From Massospora cicadina (Eukaryota > Entomophthoromycota > Entomophthoromycetes > Entomophthorales > Entomophthoraceae): DNA of 64,000 nucleotides. Below the pieces are notes generated by a model. It worked only from the letters and a program-made list of their open reading frames with translations, had not been told where the DNA came from and did no database searches. Positions 30,388 through 40,557 of this stretch are shown here, one piece after another. Within the stretch, counting starts at the first letter, position 1. Each line of letters opens with the position of its first letter. A program made the translations under genes and the position numbers. The stretch spans positions 186,001-250,000 of the forward strand of contig JAKSZP010002665.1 of NCBI GenBank assembly GCA_022478985.1, read 5' to 3'.

Positions 30388-31218
30388 TGTGACGGTTGAG
30401 GTCTATCCTCAGCATCACATTGCCCTGATCTTTGGTAAGACAGGCCAGGCTGTGTTTGTATGTATGGAGAAGGAGGGGGCATTGATTTTGGAAAGGACGC
30501 CTAAGGGGCCGGAGCTTGGAGTAGGCCAAGGAGCAAGATGGGCGTCCAAGTCAGAACAAAACGGAAAACGAGTAAAATGGGTAGTTTTGAGATTCAATGT
30601 GGATTTGAATCGAGAATGGAATGAAATGGGTGCTTGGGAGTTTCACGGTTCAATTGTAATTTGAAATGGAACTGTCGTGGAACCGTTGAGGATTGGAACT
30701 GGCATGGAACCATTGAGTAGAGATTCCGCGATCCTGCTGTAAAGTTTACACCAAACATCATTCAAGTTGGCAATGGCACCATAAGCTTATATTATATTTT
30801 ATTTTAGCTTTTAGCATGTGTATATAGGGAAGGAACTGGGAGCTGGAGGCTCCTCAGTTCTGTTTTCTATCAACTTGGCTAAATATTAAATAAAAGAACC
30901 TAAAATTCATATATTTATAATTTGGGTTTATTTTAAAGATATTGCCTAACTGCAGCCATGTTTGGCTTAAACAACAAGAATTGGACTTTGAAAGTGAGCT
31001 TGGGAGGGCTATTGCCTCCCTCTATACCTTGTCTTGGAGTCAAGGCATGTTGCTGGGGTTAAGTATACTTGCAACTGTTTTCCAGGGGGTGCTTGTCCAA
31101 TCTTATAGCGCACGCACCAGGAGAGTAGTATCAGGAGTCCTGTCAGCCCTATGGTCTTTAACATGGATCCTGTTGCCCAACTCATTCGTCGCTCATTGGA
31201 AGGAGCCAGTGCGTTACA
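30388..31218 (+). repeat. Element E1 5' LTR
   Basis: 831 bases from TGTGACGGTTG to GCGTTACA. It contains TATATAGGG (30821-30829), the inferred transcript start AGTTCTGTTT (30856-30865), and from about 30969 a hydrophobic reading frame that crosses the LTR end. Confidence 0.95.
30821..30865 (+). promoter_or_regulatory. E1 TATA box and inferred transcription start
   Basis: TATATAGGG at 30821 lies 35 bases before AGTTCTGTTT at 30856, which is the exact reverse complement of the ten bases AAACAGAACT just after the LTR (31221-31230). In Tf1-type elements the first bases of the mRNA fold back to this site and prime cDNA synthesis, so the match also marks the likely RNA 5' end. Confidence 0.75.
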
Positions 31219-31301
31219 TTAAACAGAACTCATTTACTTTCCTGTCGTTGTGGTGGCAAGCAAAGAGGTTTAGAAGAAGTGGTGTTTCTAAAGTGGTATA
31301 A
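30942..31301 (+). CDS. E1 LTR-spanning membrane ORF (Gag N-terminus)
   Basis: An open frame without an in-frame ATG. It shares ESELGxAxASxxxLSWxQ with E2 (ATG at 40317). Two hydrophobic segments are visible, about LLGLSILATVFQGVLV and VLSALWSLTWILLP, then WKEPVRYIK at the LTR end. The next codons AAA CAG AAC are the primer site itself. In E2 the same frame continues, with two TGA stops, into the Gag membrane segment (FSLAFLLHEV), and in A it is uninterrupted. Here a frameshift near 31240-31300 separates it from the 31279 frame. Confidence 0.6.
   Translation: MPNCSHVWLKQQELDFESELGRAIASLYTLSWSQGMLLGLSILATVFQGVLVQSYSARTRRVVSGVLSALWSLTWILLPNSFVAHWKEPVRYIKQNSFTFLSLWWQAKRFRRSGVSKVV
31221..31230 (+). 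other. E1 self-primer-binding site
   Basis: AAACAGAACT, two bases after the LTR, is perfectly complementary to 30856-30865. No TGG-type tRNA primer site is present at this position. Confidence 0.75.
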
Positions 31302-32172
31302 CCATACTGCAACACTCTTGATGGTGATATTCTCCACCGCCTTTTTGCTTCATGAATTATACTGGGTTTTAAAGTGTGTGTCCCGGGATGGTGGGAAAGT
31401 GGTAGGGCCTGGGAAGGACAAAAGAAGAATTCCCACGGTTTTAAAATTGGAAGACTTGGAACTGATCCACCAGACGTTTAGCTGGGTTCAGTTTCAGGGA
31501 CGTTTGACAAAGGCAGCGGGTGGAGATGATTCGTTTGCCTTGCAGTTAAGTTGGGTTCTGTTGGCACTTCCAATAAGGCAGTCAAACTGGGTGCGAGAAC
31601 TTTTAGAAGAGCAGTCAATGTTACCCATATCAGTGGAAGAATGTCTGGATTGGATTGACCGTGCAGCATGTCCAGATGAGGCGCAGGATTTGGCCTGGGT
31701 GGCGTTACTGCAGTGTGGTCAAGGGAAGAAGTCAGTGGAGGAGTATGGCCAGATGTTCCGCGCATTGGCAAGAGCAGCAAAGGCACCTGAGTCTCAGCTT
31801 CCGCGCATGTTTCGCCAAAACTTGCAAGCTGATTTATTATTGGCAATGGCGGCGGTGAAACCTGCAGCGACGTTGGAGGAAGAGGTGGGTTTAGCCTTGC
31901 AGGTAGAGCGACAGTTGAGTTTGGTACGGGCCTGTCAGGAATTTGTGCGACCCCCAGGGGGATTCCAAGGACAGAGTGGTGGAAGAAGGGCAGGTTCAGA
32001 GCCCATACATGGTTCTAAGGGGTTTAGCTATGTGGAGGAAGGAAAGAAGAGTCAAGGGAATCCTGAGGATATGGTTGAGGTGCGGGAGACAGGGATTCCC
32101 ATCGAGATTACCGCTCAGGATCCTGAGGCTCAGAATAAGAAGGCTCCTTATAATTTTCGCAGAAGCCGGTGA
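31279..32172 (+). CDS. gag: E1 Gag
   Basis: A 297-codon frame. The start (about residues 8-32) is a membrane segment, TATLLMVIFSTAFLLHELYW. Then come a hydrophilic helical Gag body with SVEECLDWIDRAACPDEAQD and RMFRQNLQADLLLAMAAVKP, and a Gly/Gln/Arg-rich tail. E2 has the same blocks in decayed form. No CCHC knuckle is present, as in some Tf1/sushi Gag proteins. The true start is probably upstream inside the LTR. The 3' end overlaps the pol frame by four bases in the -1 frame, so pol could be reached by frameshift or reinitiation. Confidence 0.85.
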   Translation: MVFLKWYNHTATLLMVIFSTAFLLHELYWVLKCVSRDGGKVVGPGKDKRRIPTVLKLEDLELIHQTFSWVQFQGRLTKAAGGDDSFALQLSWVLLALPIRQSNWVRELLEEQSMLPISVEECLDWIDRAACPDEAQDLAWVALLQCGQGKKSVEEYGQMFRALARAAKAPESQLPRMFRQNLQADLLLAMAAVKPAATLEEEVGLALQVERQLSLVRACQEFVRPPGGFQGQSGGRRAGSEPIHGSKGFSYVEEGKKSQGNPEDMVEVRETGIPIEITAQDPEAQNKKAPYNFRRSR

Positions 32173-32813
32173 ATCTGGTGCCTCAAAATAAACCGCTTAC
32201 TTCATCTTATTTTTATCTGATTTTACCCATCAATGTGCTTGTGGGGGATGAAGGAAGGGATTGCGGTGAAGTTCTAGCTTTGATTGACACCAGAGCTGGG
32301 GAAAATTATGTTAAGGAGAAGTGGGCAAGAAGCCATGGATTGTCATTACAGAAGGATGGATGGGTGACGTTGGCAGACACCTCCAAAAAAATGGCGGTAT
32401 GGCGAGTGCAGGCCAAGGTCCTGTTGAGGCAAGGCCCGGAGGTATTCAGGGAGGAGTTTCACGCTGAAGCTCACCTGCCACATTCGGTGGTGCTGGGGAT
32501 GAGATGGTGGCACCATTTCTGCCCACAGTTTGATATGAAGAGAGAGAGGGTTCTGTTGTCGCCTAGAGGTCAGGGGACGTGTGAATGGACGTTTCAGTCC
32601 CAAGGTTCGTTGGTGAAGCACATGGGTGGAATCACCTCAAGTGTGCCAGTGGAAGGATTGCCGAGGGAGTATCAGGATTTTGCGGAGGTGATTGAGCCTA
32701 AAGGTGATGCGCCTTTTTCGCCTACAGGGGATTTTGCATTTGGATTCCGGTTCAAGGAAGGCTCTGAGTTACCAAAGGGCTGTCCAGTCTATCCGTTGAA
32801 TCCACGGGCCTGA
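32169..32813 (+). pseudogene. pol: E1 protease and start of RT
   Basis: A 214-codon frame overlapping gag by four bases. VLALIDTRAGENYVKEKWARS is the retropepsin site with D-T-R-A instead of D-T-G-A (32286-32297), which should abolish activity. Then a typical pre-RT segment: HSVVLGMRWWHHFCPQFD and PREYQDFAEVI, ending at a stop just before the RT palm. E2 shows N-T-G-A at the same place. Confidence 0.88.
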
Positions 32814-33600
32814 GAGGCATTGGAGGATTATGTCCATAAGATGCTGGATATGGGTTTGATTGTGCCTTCCAAGTCGCCGGTGGTTTCGCCAGTCCTGTTG
32901 GTTCCCAAGTCAGGGGGAGTTACGTCCTTGTGTTGATTTCTGACGCATTAATGAGGTGACGGAACCTGACCCCTATCCAATGCCACTCATGGAGAACATT
33001 CTGCCCATGATCTCCGGGAGTGGGGTGTTCACCAAATTGGATTTGGTGGACGCTTTCAATCAAATTCCTGTTCGCCCTGGGCACCAGCGGTATATGGCAT
33101 TCAAATGTCATCTGGGAAACTTCGAGTACAGGGTTATGCCATTTGGGCTATGCAATGCCCCTGCAGTTTTCCAGCGCATGATTGATCATGTATTGGGGGA
33201 CTTAGTGGGTAGGTATTGTGTTGCTTATATGGATGACATCCTGGTGTTTTCCAGATCGGCACAGGACCATGTGAGGGATGTGAGAAGTGTGTTGGAGGTG
33301 GTTAGGAACGCGGGCTTGAAGTTGAAGCTGTCCAAGTGCGAGTTCAATAAGGAATTGGTGTCCTTCCTAGGGAACGTGGTCCTCCAAGGAGGGATAGCGA
33401 TCTGTCCTGATAAGTTGTGGGCGGTGCGGGAATGGAAGGCTCCTGGGAATAGGACTGAAGTGCGAAGCTTTTTGGGGGTGGTAAATTTCGTGCGGAGGTT
33501 TTCTAGGGATCTGGCCCAATGGTCTGTGCCATTGACAAGACTGACGGGAGACATGCCATTCGTTTGGGGGAGGCTGAGGAGAGGGCATTCCAGAAAGTGA
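32814..33600 (+). pseudogene. pol: E1 reverse transcriptase
   Basis: Resumes after the stop with EALEDYVHKMLDMGLIVPSK. A frameshift at about 32915-32940 precedes the 214-codon frame 32956-33600, which has FTKLDLVDAFNQIPVRPGHQ, MPFGLCNAPAVFQRMIDHV and an intact YMDD (33226-33237) followed by ILVFSRS. The thumb reads [18 protein letters not shown] frameshift near 33570 leads to RNase H. Best-preserved RT in the window. Confidence 0.93.
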
Positions 33601-34050
33601 AGACGAGTCTGCTGACAGCCCCAGTTCTGGCACACCCTGACCCAAACAAACCATTCGTGGTAGAGACTGACGCGTCAAATTTTGCACTTGGAGCCGTGTT
33701 GTTGCAGTAGGGTAAGGATGGGGTTGAACATCCTGTCTGTTACTTCAGTTGGAAGATAGCACCATCTGAAACCAACTATCCAGTTTACGATAAGGAACTT
33801 TTGGCAATAGTTGCAGCTTTAGGGGAGTGGCAACACCACCTATTGTATGCCAGGCACCCAGTTGTCATCCAAACGGACTATCGAGCCTTAGAATACTATA
33901 AGTCTCCACGCCTGATGAACCAGAGGCAGGCCCAGTGGCACTTAGAGTTGGTTCAATATGACCTGCGGATTGAATACAAGCCTGGAAAACAAAATATCTT
34001 GCCAGATTTATTGAGCCATGATTCTGGACTGGTGTTTTCCGATGAGGAGT
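33560..34050 (+). pseudogene. pol: E1 RNase H
   Basis: [20 protein letters not shown] (about 33649-33707) is followed by a TAG stop; sequence continues VYDKELLAIVAALGEWQHHL, VIQTDYRALEYY and IEYKPGKQNILPDLLSHD. These are all the gypsy RNase H blocks including the catalytic Asp and Glu contexts. One premature stop interrupts the domain. Confidence 0.92.
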
Positions 34051-35530
34051 TGAGGAAGTTCAATACAGCCACGATGTTGCCACAGAACCTGTTTGCAATG
34101 ATCCAGGGCTGGAGAGAAGGAATGGCAGGAAGAATCCGGACTGCACAGCAAAGATGTGAGCTGGGCCAACGGATAAGAGAAGAGCTAGGAGAAGGTGAGG
34201 CAAGCAGGGGGCATGCGGGATTCTCAGTTTGGGGTGGTATCATATGCCATGAGGGAAGAATTTGGGTCCCTGTGAAGAGTCTGCAACAAGAGGTAATGGC
34301 AGCTAATCACGACCATCCTCTGGCAGGTCATCCCGGTCAAGAGAAGACGTTATATCTTGTTCGCCGTCACTATTTGTAAAGAGGTGTGGGTGCAGCGGTG
34401 TGGAAGCATGTTTCACGTTGTGCGGTTTGCGCCAGGGCAAAGGCCCAACGGGTGGCACTGAGGGGGGGGGAAATTGAAGCCGCTTTAAATTCCTTCTAGG
34501 CCATGGTCCTCAGTGAGTGTGGACTTCATCACAGGACTGCCCAAGTCACAGGGGATGGATGCCTTGATGGTGGTGGTGGATCGCCTGACTAAATATGCAG
34601 AGTTTTTCCCTTGTCAGTCAACCATTTCTGCAAAGGTGGCAGGACAGATTTTTGTAAATGAGGTTTTCTCCAGACATAGGGTGCCTGAAGAGATTGTGTC
34701 GGATCGTGGTCCACAATTTACATCTAAATTTTGGCTCCACATGTTGGGGAATCTAAAGATCAAGGCTTGCCATTCATCAGCATACCATCCTCAGTCAGAC
34801 GGCCAAACTGAGAGAGTAAATCAGATATTGGAGCAATATTTGAGGTGCTATGTCTCAGGGCGGCAGGATGACTGGGTATATTGGGTGAAACTGGCTCAAT
34901 TTGCTTATAACAATCATAAGCATTCATCCACAGGTATGACCCCGTTTTTCACAAATCACGGCCAACACCCAGAGGGTATGGGGCCCAGGGAGCAAGGTCG
35001 GAATCCAGCGGCAGATGAGCTGTCACGGGATACCCAGGACACCCTGGAGCTCCTAAAGAAGAATTTGGTGGTGGCGGTCACGGCTCAGAAGAGGAAGGCG
35101 GACTGGCATAGATCTGAAGGTAGAGCTTTCAAGAGAGGTGATTGGGTCTTGGTGAATTCTCAGAACTATGCCTTGCCTGTAAGGAGCCAGAAATTGGGGA
35201 CGGTGGCGTTGGGCCCATATCAGGTAGTGAGGGCGGTGAATGAGGTGGCATTTGAGATGAAGCTCCCAGAAGGGTCAAGAGCCCATCCAGTGTTGCATGT
35301 ATCGCAGCTCAAGCCATTCTTTGGCCAGCCACCTGAAAGGGCTTCTCCTTTATTTCCAGCTGGAGGAGGAGCCAAAGAGTATGAAGTTGAGGAGATTCTT
35401 GACACCAAAGTGGTGCAAGGACATCATTCATTCTTGGTACGTTGGGTGGGTCATCCTATTGAGGAGTCCACATGGCAGTCAGCTAGGGATTGTGCCCAAT
35501 GTCCTGAGAAAATCCAAGAGTTATTCCTGT
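34051..35530 (+). pseudogene. pol: E1 integrase with C-terminal chromodomain
   Basis: The zinc-binding part is HPLAGHPGQEKTLYLVRRHYL, a stop at 34379, then CAVCARAKA. A frameshift near 34465 leads to a 344-codon frame (34513-35547). It has VDFITGLP (catalytic Asp 34522-34524), VSDRGPQF (Asp 34702-34704) and QTERVNQ (Glu 34810-34812), followed by HPVLHVSQLKPFFG. The end YEVEEILDTKVVQGHHSFLV then RWVGHP..ESTW is a chromodomain, which can steer integration to modified histones. The 34513-35547 part itself is intact. Confidence 0.95.
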
Positions 35531-35542
35531 CTAGGGGGGTGA
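35531..35542 (+). other. E1 polypurine tract
   Basis: CTAGGGGGGTGA directly before the 3' LTR; it overlaps the end of the integrase frame. Confidence 0.8.
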
Positions 35543-36375
35543 TGTGATGGTTGAGGTCTATCCTCAGCATTGCATTGCCCTGATCTTTGGTAAGACAGGC
35601 CAGGCTGTGTCTGTATGTATGGAGAAGGAGGGGGCGTTGGTTCTGGCAAGGACGCCTAAGGGGCCGGAGCTTGAAGTAGGCCAAGGAGCAAGATGGGCGT
35701 CCAAAGTTGGAACAAAATGGAAAATGAGTAAAATGGGTAGTTTTGAGATTCAATTTGGATTCGAATCAAGAATGGAATGAAATGGGTGCTTGGGAGTTTC
35801 GCGGTTCAATTGTAATTTGAAATGGAACTGTCGTGGAACCGTTGAGGATTGGAACTGGCACAGAACCATTGAGTAAAGATTCCGCAATCCTGCTGTAAAG
35901 TTTACACCAAACATCATTCAAGTTGGCAATGGCACCATAAGCTTATATTATATTTTATTTTAGCTTTTAGCATGTGTATATAGGGAAGGAACTGGGAGCT
36001 GGAGGCTCCTCAGTTCTGTTTTCTATCAACTTGGCTAAATATTAAATAAAAGAACCTAAAATTCATATATTTATAATTTGGGTTTATTTATAAAGATATT
36101 GCCTAACTGCAGCCATGTTTGGCTTAAATCAACAGAATTGGACTTTGAGAGTGAGCTTGGGAGGGCTATTGCCTCCCTCTATACCTTGTCTTGGAGTCAA
36201 GGCATGTTGCTGGGGTTAAGTATACTTGCAACTGTTTTCCAGGGGGTGCTTGTCCAATCTTGTAGCGCACGCACCAGGAGAGTAGTATCAGGAGTCCTGT
36301 CAGCCCTATGGTCTTTAACATGGATCCTGTTGCCCAACTCATTCGTCGCTCATTGGAAGGAGCCAGTGCGTTACA
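35543..36375 (+). repeat. Element E1 3' LTR
   Basis: 833 bases, TGTGATGG to TTACA, nearly identical to the 5' LTR, and followed by TTTTA. Confidence 0.95.
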
Positions 36376-36600
36376 TTTTAGTTCAGCAGTTCATCTTTTT
36401 TATTCTCCCCCAAACTGGGTCCTAGGTATTCTTAAACCTACCAGTTTTATGGTTCATAGGTCCTTTTTTCAGACTTAACCATCTATATTGGTTCAGAGGT
36501 CCTTTTTTTGGACTTGATCTAATCATCAGGACATGACCAACTTAATGGTTCATTGGTCCTTTCAAAACTCTTTTGTTTTTTTTTCATCGATCCATCACTT
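36376..36600 (-). repeat. Stem-motif repeats of H after integrase
   Basis: On the plus strand, repeated GGTTCA(T/G)AGGTCCTTTTTT and GGACTTG units with pairing GGTTC/GAACC arms. Continues at 30387-30250. Same module as 39.33-39.66 kb and as element G 12.04-12.36 kb. Confidence 0.65.
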
Positions 36601-37900
36601 CATATACTTATCATGGACTCAATTTACAACTCTTCCATCCAAGAGATTCTTTATGGAGTAGGCGTCAGTAGCCTTCTTTACAATATTTTCAAATGAACCT
36701 GACCACAACGCATCCAGTTTGTTTCTTCTTCTGAAACCATGCATAACACAATAAGCAACTCTTTCGCTTATTTGATATTCTGCTAAGGCTGGTTGGTTCT
36801 TATCATCCGTTGATTTCACTCATATCCTTTTATTCAACGTAGTATCAAATGCTTGCAATTACATCTTGATTATGATATTCATCAGTCAGTTCAAGTACTG
36901 TTTGGCAATTATCCCCAATGTTGGTCACACCACCAAATATAAAATTGGTGGCAATGCGGACTTCCTCCCATATAACAACTTTTATGGCGTTTTTCCCATT
37001 GCCGTATGATGACTGATATTGTAGGCGAACGTCACCAAACTCAGGTACATTTCCCACGTGGAAGTTCTTCCTGTAATCAGCTTCCTCAGCGTCATGACCA
37101 GCGTTCCATTCACTCGTTCTACCAGTCCATTCATCTCTGGCTGGTAAGGTATAGACATGACTCCTCTGATCCCCATTATCTCATCCAGTTGCGGGATCAC
37201 TTGAGATGTGAAGTTTTTCCCATTATTGCTAAGCAGGACCTGCGGGCATCCATGTAGATATACTACTTGATCCAGTATGAACTTCGCGGTGCTGGTAGTG
37301 TCTACTTTTGCCAGGGCCTTCATCTCACCCATCTCATCAGATGATTATTTGCAACTATTATGTACTTTACTCCCCTGTGCTCATCATCAGCGGTCCTATC
37401 ACATTGATGGACACTGTATGCCATGGAATCCAGGGCGAACCAGTTGGTATCCAGTTGTATTCTTTTGTGGCTTTTGCAGCTGGCACTCCACGCAACAAGC
37501 TAGATATTCAGCAACATTGTAGTTGATTGACTCCCAGTAGTAGTACTGTCAAAGATGATCAGTTGTTTTTCTCAGGCCTCCAAGCCTGACAACCTTATGA
37601 GCAGCTTGAACAATAGCTTCTCTTTCTGACAGCTTTGGGAATAGTAACTGATTCCCAATAATCTTCTTAGATACTTGTCCATCCATGATCTCAGTGTTTT
37701 CCATCGCTTTCCAAAGCGCACCTTAGATTCTTGGGGCTCATTCCCATATTTCTGTTAGCCATTCTCTGAAAGCACATCCGCCTGCAGCTATACTATCTGG
37801 ACCATTGGTAACTGCGATAAGCCATCCACATTTTGGTGAGAAGCACCCATTCGTTGGACAATCTCATAATGTAAACCTGTAGCATAAGTACCCATCAGGC
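36601..37900 (-). pseudogene. pol: Element H integrase
   Basis: A 116-codon piece (37332-36982) has KVDTTSTAKFILDQVVYLHG, VLLSNNGKNFTSQ (Asn in place of the second catalytic Asp) and NGLVERVNGTLVMTL (catalytic Glu kept). The C-terminal piece 36819-36619 reads ISERVAYCVMHGFRRRNKLDALWSG, the post-core domain. The N-terminal zinc-binding domain is spread over 37.5-37.65 kb in several frames. Same family as G integrase. Confidence 0.85.
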
Positions 37901-38436
37901 CAGTCGTCCTTTTGGTTCTCTCAAATTATGGAGCCAACGCAATGAAGAGTAATCTGTCACCACTTTAAAGTGTGTTCCATGGATGTACACCCAAAGCTGC
38001 TTACTGGCGTAAATGACCACAAGGCATTCATGCTCAGTTACAGTGTAATTCCTCTTAGCGGCTAAGTGTGTCTAACTCACATATGCCACCGGATGTTTGT
38101 CCCCAAATTCATCTACTTGGCTTAATATGGCGCCAATCACTATTAATGAAGCATCAGTTTGTATAACAGACTCTCAATCAAAATTTGGAATTTCAAAATC
38201 AGAGAATCTATTAGGTACCAGCGTAGCTCATTGAAGGATTCTTGCGCTTCTTCATTCCATATGAATACTTTTTGGATCCTTCAACAGATGTAATAAGGGC
38301 TTGGCTATTTGGGCAAAGTCCTGAATAAATCTTCTGTAGTATCTAACCATCTCAAGAACAATTGGATGTCTCAGACACTCTTTGGCACAACCATACGTTC
38401 TATGGCTTCTATCTTCTGGGCTTGCAGCAGAATCCA
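37901..38436 (-). pseudogene. pol: Element H RNase H
   Basis: Minus-strand readings include VYIHGTHFKVVTDYSSLRWL, TEHECLVVIYASKQLW and FDESVIQTDASLIVIGAILSQ, the gypsy RNase H blocks, with frameshifts. RT thumb readings (VRYYRRFIQDFAQIAKPLLH) come just before at about 38350-38270. Confidence 0.85.
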
Positions 38437-39300
38437 CTAGAGTTGATCACGAATCCCAGATATTCTGACTCTTTTTTGAAGAAGTGACACTTCCTCATCT
38501 TAATCTTCAGGTTAGCTGCGGACAGTCTCTTGAATACTTCTTCCAAGTGGTGTAGATAGTCAGTAACCGTCCTAATGAACACATTGATATTGTCCAAGTA
38601 TACCAGGATGCACGACAACTTCAAGTTGCTCAGTATAGCATCCATAGCCCTCTGGAACGTTGCAGGCATATTGCATAGACCCTGGGGCATCCTCGTCGGT
38701 TGGTATAGCCCCTGCGTGGTAATAATCGCACATTTTTCTTGGTCTTCTTTTGGCAATTCTATTTGCCAATATCCTGATATCAGATCCATTGTGGAGAAAT
38801 ACTTTGCTTCTCCCAATCAATCTAGCGCATCGTTGATTCTTGGTAGGGGATAAAAATCCTTCTTTGTAATCTTATTCAGCTTTTGGTATTCAATCATTAC
38901 CCAATTAGAGCCATCATTTTTCTTCATGATTAGAATCAGACTCGCCCATGGACTTGATGATGGAACTAGAAGCCCATACTTCACTAGTTTTCTGATTTCA
39001 TCTTCCACTACCGCTTTGGCCACTTTTGAACATCAAATTGATCTCGTCCTTATTGGCAAATTTTCCCTAGTGTTGACCTTGTGGATCACATCTCTTGCAC
39101 ATCCCAAATTGTGGCTGTCCTGAGTGAATACTTCCCAATACTTTTTGAATAATTTTGAGCACCTCCTCTTTCTGGCCTTCCATCAGATCAGAGAGTTGCT
39201 CTTGATCAACTAATAGGTTGCTACTTTCAGTTACCCTGTCTGGTAATCCCATTTCATCAAGAGTCCCAAAATTGCGGAATCTCCTCAATTCAGCCATCAG
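38409..39300 (-). pseudogene. pol: Element H reverse transcriptase
   Basis: Pieces 39297-39067, 39023-38817 and 38816-38409 give EDEIRKLVKYGLLVPSSSPWA, YFSTMDLISGYWQIELPKED, LCNMPATFQRAMDAIL and the catalytic box YLDN at 38600-38589 (normally YxDD). Element G has the same YLDN. HFFKKESEYLGFVINSSG is the thumb. It is otherwise well preserved between small frame breaks. Confidence 0.9.
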
Positions 39301-39329
39301 GATTTCTTGTCACCCTCTAGGTCCAAAAC

Positions 39330-39660
39330 TCATGTACCATAAAATTGATATTTTATAACTTTTATATATTTTTTGTATTTTTCTTTTGCAATGGGACTTG
39401 CAACCTACAAAAAGGTTCAGAGGTCCTTCTATTCCCCTTCATCTAAACAGATCCTAGGTAACTCTGACCTACCAGTCATCATGGTTCAAAATCTTATCCT
39501 CTTGATATAACCAACCATTTCGTTCAGTGGTCCTCTTCTAGGACTTGACCAAAATCTCAGGACATAACCATTTAATGGTTCAGAGGTCCTCTGGGAACAT
39601 TGCACTTATTTTCTCTTAGGTCCAATACTTCTGAATTTATAGTATTGACCTTCTTCACTA
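39330..39660 (-). repeat. Second copy of the stem-motif module, upstream of H RT
   Basis: Contains GGTTCAGAGGTCCT three or more times with GGACTTGACCA/GAACC arms, and an A-rich block on the minus strand (AAAAATACAAAAAATATATAAAAG). It aligns with the copy after integrase. A copy on both sides of pol is unexpected; see findings. Confidence 0.65.
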
Positions 39661-39669
39661 TATTACCAG

Positions 39670-39886
39670 CAGCACTGTTTATTCATGTATAGGTAACACT
39701 TGCTGATTTTGGCAATACTCTTTAATATATTAGGCCTTTGAGCCCAACTGGTTATTTATCCAACAGGTCCTAATTTCATCTCATATTTTGGCAACTGATT
39801 CTTGGATCCTCACATCTCATTAGCCAACAGTTCTGTCCAATCTTCAAATCGTTTTTCTCCTGAAAACAATTTTTGGCATTCATTTC
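39670..39886 (-). pseudogene. Element H Gag or polyprotein segment left of E2
   Basis: The minus frame EMNAKNCFQEKNDLKIGQNC then WLMRCEDPRISCQNMR ends before the stem-motif module. It reads through the E2 insertion point into 46883 and beyond (SSVQEQLNEANKARTTCVIK). No diagnostic Gag motif. Confidence 0.45.
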
Positions 39887-40557
39887 TTTGACAGATTGGG
39901 GCCAACCAGATCCGCACATTGACCTCATAAATATCATTTTGAATTCGCATACAAATTCAGAGGTCAGATTTCTAAAGTTGGACCAATCATGAGGACCACT
40001 CATAATGGAAGTTGTAGGTAAGATTTGGTGTTCATGAATGAGGATTGATCTGGCATATCAAACGCCCAGTATCTCAAATCCTTCGAGTTTTCATTATGTG
40101 GGACTTGAGATATGCATGTGCAAAAGTGTGGTTATTGCTTGAGAGCTTAATTTAGAGTTTAATTTATTAAACTCACGAAAAATGCTTAAAAACAAGAAAA
40201 TGGCAACTGCAAATAAAGTTTATTTTCTCAATTAAAAACACAATTATAGTTTAAGTTAGCTTGCTCTAAAAGAAGGTTTATTTTTATAAGAAATTTATTC
40301 AAGCATAACCCAAACCATGAGCTCCAAAAGTGAGCTAGGCCAGGCTTTGGCCTCATTCGTGGCACTATCATGGGGACAGGCCTTACTGCTCACTTGCAGC
40401 AACGCCAGGACTCTAGTTTGCAAATGTGTTGGGAATTTGGGAAATGGTGCACAGGTGAGAGGGTGGTTCTCCACAGGATTATCAGTCATGTGGTCAGTGA
40501 CATGGGTGGTTCTGTCCAACTCATTTGTCACATATTGGCAAGAACCTGTGCGTTACA
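39887..40557 (+). repeat. Element E2 5' LTR
   Basis: 671 bases, ending GCGTTACA like E1. It contains GAGTTTAATTT (40155-40165), complementary to the site after the LTR with one mismatch, and the ATG (40317) of a membrane ORF. Confidence 0.88.

Larger units (their letters stand above)
30388..36375 (+). mobile_element. Element E1: young chromodomain Ty3/gypsy, TSD TTTTA
   Basis: LTRs 30388-31218 and 35543-36375 differ at only a few tens of sites. TTTTA flanks both sides (30383-30387, 36376-36380). Between them: self-primer site, Gag, protease, RT, RNase H, integrase with chromodomain, and a purine tract, all on the plus strand. It is inserted in H. Coding is nearly continuous but has at least three frameshifts or indels, stops at about 32813, 33708 and 34379, and a mutated protease site. 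It is recent but not autonomous as read. Confidence 0.95.

Noticed and set aside
31478..31846. 122-codon minus-strand ORF opposite E1 Gag
   Set aside because: Antisense shadow of Gag, with skewed Pro/Thr/Leu composition.
33225..33687. Minus-strand ORFs of 106-136 codons opposite E1 RT
   Set aside because: They are shadows of the real plus-strand RT frame.
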